From Spirogloea muscicola (lineage: Eukaryota; Streptophyta; Zygnematophyceae; Spirogloeales; Spirogloeaceae), in assembly GCA_009602725.1 (NCBI GenBank), contig WELB01000033.1, positions 921,801 to 935,906 on the forward strand: 14,106 nt of DNA. Direction: 5' to 3'. A program made the translations under genes and the position numbers. The notes below the pieces were generated by a model. The model ran no database searches. It was not told the origin of the DNA and was given only the letters and a program-made list of their open reading frames with translations. Positions 6,712 through 14,106 of the stretch are shown here, in pieces. Numbering within the stretch: position 1 is the first letter of the stretch; each line of letters opens with the position of its first letter.

Positions 6712-9194
6712 ATGGCCGCCGCGCTGCGCCGCCTGGCCCGCGGCCGCGCGCTGCCCCTGGCCGCCGCCTTCGCCGCNGGGCCTCGCCGCGCGCGCCGCCC
6801 ATGGCCCCGCGCCGCACCTCCCGCTGCCGCCTCCTCTCGGCCTCGACGGGCCGCCCCTCTCCCGCCTCTCGGCCCCCACGCCGCCACTCCTCACTTCGCT
6901 TCACGCCCTGCTGCCAGGCACGACGCCCGCGCCTCCATCGGCCTCGTCGCGCGCCCCCGCCCCTGGGCCTCCAGCACGCTGAGCTGCGCTCCACTGGGTG
7001 CCTGTACAGCGGCGCCACTGGGCCGGCAGGACGTGTTCCCTGTACTGCAGCTGGCAGCAGCAGCCTCTGCTCAGCCTCCCTCGGCGCTGTCAGAGATGCT
7101 CCCCCGTGCGCCTGACCCCAAAAAGGTGCCGCACAGCACCGGGGACGACAGGCCCATGACCAGGAGTGCAATCGCAGATGCAGCTGCCATTGCTGCGCCT
7201 GCGGTCGTCAACCTCACCATCACACTGGGTGAGCTCTCTCTCTCTCTCTCGAGGCTCTCCGGTCACATGCAGTGCGTGACATGTTAACATGAACGAGGTA
7301 GCCAGCCCCTCATGTGGTACAGCTTGCGCCTGTGGGCAGCCGACCTGTGATTCAAGATTGCCGCTGCACAACGATTCTGCAGGTGGCCGTGGGATGTTCC
7401 TGGGACGATCATCAGGATCAGGTTCGATAATACGCTCTGATGGGACGATCCTGACGAACGCGCATGTTGTCGCCGAAGTCCAAGGTGCAGGCGGTTTATT
7501 CAAAGGCAAGGTGGCCGTCCTCTTCTGGATGGCCAACTGCATCCAGACTTGTGGTCTCTGGCCTTGACCTCTTAACGTCACAGTTACAGCTGCCCTGTGC
7601 CACTAAGTGGGAGTTTGCTTTCTTACACATTCTTTGCCTGCACCCTGCGGTACACTAGCTTGTTGCCACCCTTCAGGACGGCCGGACATTCGATGCAGAG
7701 GTTGTCAGCTTCGATTCGCTGGCTGACATAGCGGTCGTGAAGGTGCACTCTACCACGCCCCTGCCAGTCATCAAGTTGGGGACCTCTCGCCAACTGAGAC
7801 CCGGCGAGTGGGTAGTGGCACTCGGCAGTCCACTTCACCTGCAAAATACTGTCACCGCTGGCATAATCAGGTGCCCCGCTTTCCCAGACATCAAGCCTGG
7901 TGGGGCTTTGCATTCTTTGCCAGATTATGGGCCTCTTTTGCCATTGGCGCTCTCCTGTAGGGCTAAGGTTCAGCGCTTGCAAAGTGCTTTTTGCAGCTGT
8001 GTTGATCGCAAGAGCAGTGAGCTTGGGCTTCAAGGTGCTCGCTCAGAGTACATCCAGACGGATGCAGCCATCAACCAGGTGTGAACCACCGAGCTGAGGG
8101 GATGCCATGCGGTTGCTGTTGGAGGTAACCAAGTTCCTAGCAGCAGGTGTGCCACTCAGATAGCTGGGCCGTGCAGGGGAACTCGGGTGGGCCATTGGTG
8201 AACCTGGATGGAGAGGTCATTGGCATCAACAACATGAAAGCAGTTGCAGCTGACGGTGTCAGCTTTGCAATTCCCATCGACTCTGCCATGAGGGTGGTGG
8301 AGCAACTTGCAAAATACGGGTACATCCACCGGCAAAGCCTTGATATCACAAAAACGACCGCTCATACACCGTTTAATGTTGTCCAAGTTGCTGCATGCAG
8401 GCGGGTCCTCAGACCCTTTGTGGGGATGAAGATGCTCGAGCTAAACGATGCCATCCTGTCGCAGCTCAAAGAAAAGGATCCTAGTTTTCCTGCTGTAACC
8501 TCTGGGGTACTCATTCCCCAGGTATATCTTGGCCAAATGGACTACCATCTCTGGCCTGTTGCACTACTCCAGCAAATGCATGCCATACCAACTCTGTCCA
8601 TAATTTCTTTGTCAGCAACTGTGGAGAAACAAATATCTGAACAGCAGAGTGGGTAGAAATTGAACATTTCAGACTAACAATCAGGTTGCATTCATCAGCT
8701 TATTCTGCTCTTCCTTCCAGGTGATGCCTGGATCACCTGCAGCATCAGCTGGAATGCAGGCCGGTGACGTAATTGTGGAGTTTGATGGTGTTCCAGTTTC
8801 GTCAACACGGCAGGTCAGATGTCTTCTGCTTTGGGCAAGTGTATTTGACGTTGTTCAGCCTCGTGTATTCATTCGGGTGCTTGTATGGGCTTGACATAGA
8901 GAAGTCCATCCTACATTTGCTTGTGAGAGCGTGAAATTTCAGGGCCAGTGCCGTCACCGGTGCTGGAAGAACGTAGGGCGTACTGCCGAAGATGAAAGGC
9001 GACCTGGAGCATATTCAAAAGAGATTGAGCGCCACCGTGGAGCTGACAAGTGATGAAGTTGAGGTCATACGTGGCAGATATTGGATGCGCTCGGAGATAA
9101 AGTTGGAGCGAAGGTGAGGGTCGTGGTGAAGCGGGCGGCGGGCAAGGCAGCGGTTTTGGAGGTGGTGCCGCAGGAGGCGTCAGAGCCCATGTGA
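6712..9194 (+). CDS. DEGP14: HtrA/DegP14-like serine protease, mitochondrial type, eight exons
   Basis: Exons: 6712-7228, 7383-7510, 7659-7870, 7997-8078, 8177-8319, 8401-8521, 8721-8813 and 9078-9194. They give 470 residues with all phases consistent. An in-frame TAA at 6697-6699 fixes the ATG at 6712. Residues 1-150 are Ala/Arg/Pro-rich, an organelle presequence. The trypsin-like domain follows, with His200 (LTNAHVV), Asp238 (SLADIAVVKV) and Ser316 (GNSGGPLVNLDGEVIG). All three triad residues are present. The PDZ domain (about 362-465) starts RVLRPFVGMKMLELND and ends KRAAGKAAVLEVVPQEASEPM. CVDRKSSELGL and AADGVSFAIPID resemble plant DegP14 and animal HTRA2. The predicted role is ATP-independent degradation of misfolded proteins in mitochondria. 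Base 6777 is an undetermined n inside the presequence. The last acceptor (9076-9077) lacks a good pyrimidine tract. The family is certain; the subfamily is likely. Confidence 0.93.
7234..7250. repeat. (CT)n microsatellite in HtrA intron 1
   Basis: Eight uninterrupted CT units plus one C begin six bases after the donor GT at 7229. The tract is unlikely to be the acceptor's pyrimidine tract, because it lies at the 5' end of the intron. Confidence 0.9.
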
Positions 9195-9212
9195 GATGCT
9201 TGGTCAGGTGGT

Positions 9213-9217
9213 TGTAA
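9213..9217 (+). promoter_or_regulatory. Possible TGTAA polyadenylation signal of the HtrA gene
   Basis: TGTAA lies 19 bases after the TGA stop. TGTAA is the usual green-algal poly(A) signal, placed 10-20 bases before cleavage. That would give a very short 3' UTR. A five-base word occurs often by chance, so this is only a candidate. Confidence 0.25.
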
Positions 9218-9283
9218 GACAGCTGTAGAAGGTGACAAAAGCTCGTTGGGAGAGGGGTGCGAGGTGGTACATCTTGAGGCGCT

Positions 9284-9350
9284 GGGGTGGTTTGTGGGGG
9301 GTTGGGAGGTAGGGGGCTGGAAATGGTGGGAGGGATGGGGAAGAGGGAGG
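9284..9350 (+). other. G-run tract with G-quadruplex potential downstream of HtrA
   Basis: Runs of G4 (9284-9287), G6 (9296-9301), G3 (9304-9306), G5 (9312-9316), G3 (9328-9330), G3 (9332-9334), G4 (9337-9340) and G3 (9345-9347) are separated by short loops, enough for at least one four-run quadruplex. The tract lies 90-150 bp after the HtrA stop on the coding strand. The complementary strand is open and Pro-rich (8911-9453), a composition effect rather than a gene. Confidence 0.6.
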
Positions 9351-9379
9351 TTGTTGCACTGGTGGCGCAAGGGGGCAGG

Positions 9380-10175
9380 AAGTGTGCGGACTGTCCACGG
9401 TAGGCATCGGCAAAGCACTGGGCCTGGGTTGACTCCTGTTTAGCAAGCGACATTGGGAGAAATGACCATGTGATCTTTGTCTGACTCTGTCCGACTCTAG
9501 CCTCTTCAGGTCGTAGTGATGGGGTCTTACAGGTTGGTCAACTGCGCCTAGGAAACCGTTCGTCATTGCTGTCAAGCCAGAGGCCAGAAGTGAAGCTCGG
9601 AGCGGAGGTTGACGAGGGGTGAACCCTGGTACCTCAATTGACTGAGAGACATGAGTAATAGCACGACTGGTACACACTCTCTATAGAGTAGCTTGCGACC
9701 TTCATGGTGAGACTGATCGATGCAGTGATTAAAACAAGGGAGTAGATGGAACGCATGCTGCGCTGCTGCTTGTGGCAAACGTCTCAACAGAACGAGAATG
9801 TTGACAAAGGTCCAGCTGCAACTGACTAGTTGCACTGTATATGTCCACCAACAAGGAGAAGTAGTCGTCCTCCGATAATAAGTGAGCGCGCTACTTTTGG
9901 TCTGATGTGTCACAATTCTTGGCGCAACATGCCCTTTGTGCCTTGATCGTTCGGGGCTGTCCAGGCTGTTGGCAGTGAAGCCATTCGCAGTCATGCGATG
10001 TCTGGTGCTTGGCCCTGATGGATCCAGTCCAGAGCAAGCTGACGCTGCTCCCCTTATTCGAGCCCCTACTTGGACGGGCATGATGAACGGAGATGCTCTT
10101 CCCGAGGGGGCGAGGAGTGTGAAAACCAGCACAAAAGGCTGCACAACATGCGAGGGAGCCGTTAAGCATAGAGCC
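9380..10175. other. About 800 bp with no recognised gene
   Basis: A 190-codon minus frame (9572-10144) and an 81-codon plus frame (9936-10181) exist. Neither shows a domain, a family motif or plausible splice continuation. I see no copy of the tail repeats here. Confidence 0.35.
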
Positions 10176-10179
10176 CACT

Positions 10180-10480
10180 AAAGGTGTCTGCTCAGAAACC
10201 CCTGATCGGCAGCGGCAAGTTGGAGAGGGTAGCAGCAGGACAGGAACTGCACCCGCCTATGGCCTGAGGCGGCAGCCAGGTATAACCAGCACAGATGCAA
10301 AAATGTTGCTAGAGAACGCTGCAGGGATAATGGAATCTGCAGATAGTTGATAGACCAGGACCGAAGAGCCCGCAGCTTTGCCTGCTCGCCATGTTGACAT
10401 CGGGAGGACAAAGCGCGTCTTGCAAGCCGGTACAAGAGGTCAAGCCACCGATGCCCTGTATGCCCCGCGGACATCATGGC
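10180..10480 (-). pseudogene. Strongly diverged retrotransposon C-terminus
   Basis: The minus frame reads IPLSLQRSLATFLHL, then YLAAASG and, at the end, GFLSRH, in the same order as RLAVSLQRSMARALHL, ALAAASG and LRLLSR of the copies at 1010-1190 and 3770-3945. At the DNA level, 10196-10350 keeps the same succession of blocks as 1012-1170. It is heavily decayed. Confidence 0.45.
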
Positions 10481-10968
10481 GAGGGACGGATTGCCTTCTC
10501 TGCAGGTAGATCGGCGTACTCAACTTCCTTGCAAGATAGGGGCGGACAAGTGCTATACCTGGTGCTCAGCCTCGTGGAGCAGCTCTTGTATCTACTGCAG
10601 GATACGTGCATGGGCATCCCCGGGCTCACTCGAGGGTAATGTAGTCCCATTAGCCTTAGCCGCTCTTAGCCTACGGCTTCTCTTAGTGTAGCCTCGCTGC
10701 TCTGCACTACTTTTACATTTTCTGTCTGCACAGTGTGGTGGCTCGGCTTACCTCCCTTCCATGTCTGCGCGCCGCGCTTCTTCTTTCTTTGAGGTGGAGG
10801 AGCCTGACAGGGAGCAGGCATACACAGACCTAAAATCGCGATGTACCGGAGGCTACCTCGGGTATTGGGACTGAGTCTGCAATTAAAGCTATGCTGTGAA
10901 AGACCTTGGGTTGTCGGTTGGGGTTTCAACATCGCGCCCTGCGGCCCAGAGCAGTGACAGGAGAAGAC
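10481..10968. other. No recognised gene
   Basis: Several overlapping short frames, none with a motif. It may be the 5' continuation of the decayed retroelement to its left, but I cannot show homology. Confidence 0.3.
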
Positions 10969-11158
10969 GTGTGTTAAGTGATGGAGGGCCTGAGTGGCCA
11001 AGTACAAAAGAAAGCACAAGTACAGTTGTACCTCTCCTGCTGCTAAGCAGGGCCAGCAAGTAGAGGTTGCTGATTGATGTCCAAGTACTGCACATCGGAT
11101 TCAAGCCCTTCTGCCACCAGTGAGAGCTCGTCCAGCTTTCTGGTGCGAAGCCCTCCTA
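10969..11158 (-). mobile_element. 5'-truncated retrotransposon end with type 2 tail
   Basis: On the minus strand from 11158, the block AGCTTTCTGGACGAGCTC..., GGTGGCAGAAGGGCTT matches 4735-4700. It then encodes TSISNLYLLALLSSRR and runs into the tail GTACTTGGCCACTCAGGCCC and CCATCACTTAACACACG, which is the most complete type 2 tail in the window. About 35 codons remain. Confidence 0.65.
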
Positions 11159-11900
11159 TGCAATAACTGAAGCTGTGCGCATATCTGCCATTTCATATTC
11201 AACATCTGCTTGCAAGCAAGCATGATGGATGGGGTAAGTCTTGCTTAAGCTCGGACATGGACATTAGTGACCTGGTGAAGTCACGATCTGTCGTAGACGT
11301 TCATCACGCGCTTGGGGAAGATAACTTTGAAATACGAGTCGCCTCTTAATAACATGTGGTATGACACAAACGACTCCTACGAACAGCTTGCTCAATACTT
11401 ACATCAGTTGCTGGATCAAAATGAAGCAGTAGTCTCGGTAAGAAACTACAAGAACCAAGCATCACGTGGTTAATGTGCGTTGTCATGTACACTTACATAG
11501 AGACTCACTGCTTTCAATTGTGGAGATTTGCCCTGGACTTCGAAGCCTTTCGTGCTAGCTTTCATCACAATCTGATAAATAAAAGAATTTGGAATTCTGC
11601 CAGCTCTTTAACCAACTCAACAATCCCTTTGCGAAGCACTCTGTACTTGCCTGAGAGCTACACAAGTAGCCACTATATCCATGGAGTTCACCAAGTGTAG
11701 CCATCAGATTAGTCATTAGTGGAGTAATCTCACACGTCTTTGTCCCACTAGAGGTCTTCCAAGAGAACAAGTAACTCTCAGAAGATGGTAACACCGAGTA
11801 AGACTGCAACAACTGTGAATGTCAAGCCTGTCCCCCAGTTTGAAGATGCGCATCGGCCTGCTCCAACATAACCCGAAGGACAAAGCAAAAGAGAGAACTG
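11159..11900. other. AT-richer stretch, no gene assigned; one exon-like segment
   Basis: Base composition drops visibly in GC compared with both sides. A plus-strand segment at about 11295-11438 is open, encodes LKYESPLNNMWYDTNDS then YEQLAQYLHQLLDQNEAVVS, and stops at a good donor (TCG|GTAAGA, donor at 11439). An acceptor-like CGTAG precedes it. I do not recognise the peptide. A 75-codon frame (11473-11700) follows, without a motif. On the minus strand I found no convincing further transferrin exon. Confidence 0.35.
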
Positions 11901-11925
11901 TCACCACCATGCTGCAGCCACACCA

Positions 11926-14106
11926 CTAGCAAGCGAGGTCGATGTGCAATATGTCGAAAGCAAGTGCGGAAGCATGATATACAAAGGGATACAAGGTAGC
12001 TTCGCAGCCAGCCCCGGGCGCTTGGATAGAGAGGGAAGAATGCTCACTGCTAGCCTTGGATGCAGTGGCTTCCAGTGCATCCAGGGCCTGGACAGCACCA
12101 GCCACCACTCCAGATCCACCAAGATAAGCACGGGTGAGCTCATCAACTGCGTCAAGACCAATGGCGCTGCTCACCAGCAAGGCTGGAAGCTCGTTAGCGT
12201 TAGATGGCTGTTAAGAGGATGTTAGAGCTGGTCAGAGTGCACAATTGGCGACAAAAGGCAGGCAACCAGTGTAAGAGAACTTAGATCACCTGCCAGCAAG
12301 TAGATGCTCGTCCCGGTTCCTATGCAAGTACATTGCTTCCCTCCAGGCCGTGACATGGCCGCCAGCAAGAGTGAGTGTGTCCACAATAGCCAGCTTTTCC
12401 AGCTCCGGAATAGCATTTCTGGTCATGACTGCATTGGATGCCACCTGTCCCAGCCTGAGCTCACTCAAACGAGCGACATACGGTGCATCAGGTTTGTCTC
12501 TGCAAGCTGAAAGATGGTCTGAAGCTTGCCTTGCCGTGCACTCTGTATGGCCGCCGCACAAGGGACGTGTCTCACGAGCAATTGGGAGGATAGTTGGGGT
12601 TGATGTCCAGACACCCGAGATTCTCATGTGCGCACAAGTACCTGAGCCATTGCATGGAAGGGACTCCACTTGTTAGTGACTCAATGGCGAAGCCGCAATG
12701 AAAGTGGCGGGGCAAGGAGTGGGGGCCGAATATGCTAATACACTAGCCCCTCGGCCTGCTGCACTGCTGGAGGTTGGCGAGCCACACTTGAAGTCTGAGA
12801 GTGGCCTGGACGACCACGTCCGTGCAAAGGTGCCTCCTTGAGAATACAGCTGCGGCGTGGACGCCCGCACGAATGCAACGTCGCCTTTTCCCTCAACAAG
12901 GCACCTGAATGCACCCGCCATGCCCGCATATGCATCCAGCTCGTCGCATGTGCCACCAGCATCACATGCTGCAAGCCCGGCCTGGAAACTGTCAGTGCCT
13001 TGGTTACTGGTTCCTTATGCGAGGTGCTGCAGCTCTCACAGGAACGCGTACAGAATGCGTTGTACGCAAGCATCTGGGCCAGGCCTTGAGTAGCTCGAAC
13101 CTGAGCACATGCGATTCCCCTTCTCCTCGCCAGGAGCACAACTGCCTGCCAAGACCTCCACAGACAGAGCTGTGGTCACAGGCGGAGCTATAAGTGCATG
13201 CACGTCCTAGCAGGGCTCCTACGTCCCTAGACACAGCCTGGCGGACTTCACCACCATGCCGCACTATTAGTTGACAATGCGGAGCAACCCAATGTCTGCT
13301 TGACCTCCTGCCTGTCAGCTTAAGGGACCTCACTGTTTCGTCTCGTGGCCTCTGGTTGCCTACGTGACACTGAGGTTGTACTAACATGGTCTCTGTGGTG
13401 GCCTCTGGTGTCGACCACGGTGTTGGAGTAGCTCGTCAGGCAAGGGCTGCTAGGGGATCACCTTCCGTGAAGAATCTTCCAACAATCTCGATGTCGTTGG
13501 CCAGCTCAGGGGCCAAATCCAGGGGAGCAGCCAGCTTCTCGGTCAGCAAGTACTCCACAGGCAGGTTCCACCCAGCAGCTGTCCTGTAGCCTGCAGACGA
13601 GCAGCGCGTGAGCAGTGCTGGGTGCCAGATGGGCCGATTTCGTGCTAGACACAGAGTCGCTGAGGACCTGCCGCAGCACTGTGGAGGACGGACCTGGATG
13701 GCAGGACCTCAGGCTCCGGAGGTCAGCAAAGGACAGGGGCGACGCCTTGTGCTTGCTGGCCCAGGCGTCACACAGCTTGGCGGGCACCACTGCCATTGCA
13801 TCATAGAGGTAGCCCCCCTGCAAGCCCCCAGCTGTCACTTGCTCGCCTGCATTGGGCTGGGGCTCTGCTCGTCGGCCTCAAGTGGGACTACAATCTGGCT
13901 CTGAGCCCTACAGCCTGACGCCTGCGGCCGCAAGGGCGGCCGACGGCCACGCCTGTCCGCCTAGAGCAGGGGGTTGCTGGCCTGCCGTCGTGCAGCCCGG
14001 ACGGGATCAGCCGGTCTCGCGCAGACGTGGCGGTGGTTGCGAAGGTCAGCGGTGAGGAGCGCACCAGGAGGCGCTCCTTGGCCAGGGCCTTCATGGACTT
14101 GTTGAG
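11926..14106 (-). CDS. Transferrin-like protein, C-terminal exons (5' end beyond the window)
   Basis: Proposed exons: 13817-13694, 13590-13462, 13145-13101, 12968-12786, 12668-12642, 12497 to about 12355 or 12290, and 12207 to about 11926. A further exon 14106-14065 (ALAKERLL) is possible. Signatures in transferrin-lobe order: YLYDAMAVVPAKLC, LRSCHPG|YRTAAGWNLPV, FFTEG|SCAPGEEKGNRMCS, AGAFRCLVEGKGDVAFVR, SDFKLESLPCNGS, LGQVASNAVMTR, then ALLVSSAIGLDAVDELT and YLGGSGVVAGAVQALDAL. Transferrins bind Fe(III) with a synergistic carbonate, and in algae act at the cell surface or secreted. The first ligand Tyr is kept (13805-13803). The second ligand position is Met (12921-12919), the His position is Asn (12435-12433), and the anion-site Thr position is Pro. 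The junction before 12207 is unresolved, and the 3' end at the TAG near 11926 is provisional. Confidence 0.8.

Noticed and set aside
6425-7171. Long overlapping frames on both strands around HtrA exon 1
   Set aside because: They are shadows of the GC-rich presequence. Only the frame from 6712 joins the conserved protease exons.
8911-9453. A Pro-rich 180-codon minus-strand frame
   Set aside because: It is the complement of the G-run tract plus the antisense of the last HtrA exon. Composition explains it.
9572-10144. A 190-codon minus-strand frame
   Set aside because: No motif, no splice continuation, no recognisable family. Left as unassigned sequence.
13436-13590. Stop codon at 13438-13436 as the end of the transferrin-like gene
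   Set aside because: A donor at 13461-13460 (GAAG|GTGATC) precedes it, and the next exon at 13145 restores the conserved SCAPG block in phase. The stop is intronic.
1-14106. CRISPR array, bacterial operon, phage, rRNA or tRNA genes
   Set aside because: No regularly spaced short direct repeats, no Shine-Dalgarno-led gene strings, no rRNA stretches and no cloverleaf recognised by eye. Spliced genes rule out a bacterial origin.

Overview
The window is eukaryotic nuclear DNA, most likely from the green lineage. Its three recognisable genes are split by short GT-AG introns (81-316 bp) and show no bacterial operon features. The evidence for a plant or alga is a mitochondrial HtrA protease of the plant DegP14 type, an organelle-type pentatricopeptide-repeat (PPR) gene, and a transferrin-like gene with a variant signature. 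Transferrins are known from green algae such as Dunaliella, so I lean to a green alga. The species cannot be read from the sequence.

Layout. 1-720: repeat debris, with what looks like the right terminus of a Tc1/mariner-pogo type DNA transposon ending at a TA at 483-484. 720-4650: a patchwork of 5'-truncated non-LTR retrotransposon 3' ends in both orientations, carrying a repeated GGGCTGG/CCAGCCC hairpin. Embedded here is a minus-strand PPR gene (exons between 3360 and about 2095), probably a fragment or stop-disabled. 4440-6320: two decayed copies, in the same orientation, of the C-terminal part of a non-LTR retrotransposon protein on the minus strand. 6635-6690: a retrotransposon tail next to the start of the best gene, the eight-exon HtrA/DegP14-like protease (6712-9194, +, 470 residues, intact His-Asp-Ser triad plus PDZ domain). 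A G-run tract follows it. 9380-11900: mostly unassigned, with two more retrotransposon tails. 11926-14106: 3' part of a minus-strand transferrin-like gene running off the right edge. Its fold signatures are clear, but the second iron-ligand Tyr and the ligand His are replaced by Met and Asn.

The three genes are separate transcription units and show no sign of working together. HtrA is predicted to act in mitochondrial protein quality control, the PPR protein in organelle RNA metabolism, and the transferrin-like protein at the cell surface or secreted. Splice sites were assigned by eye from reading-frame continuity and family motifs. They need transcript confirmation.
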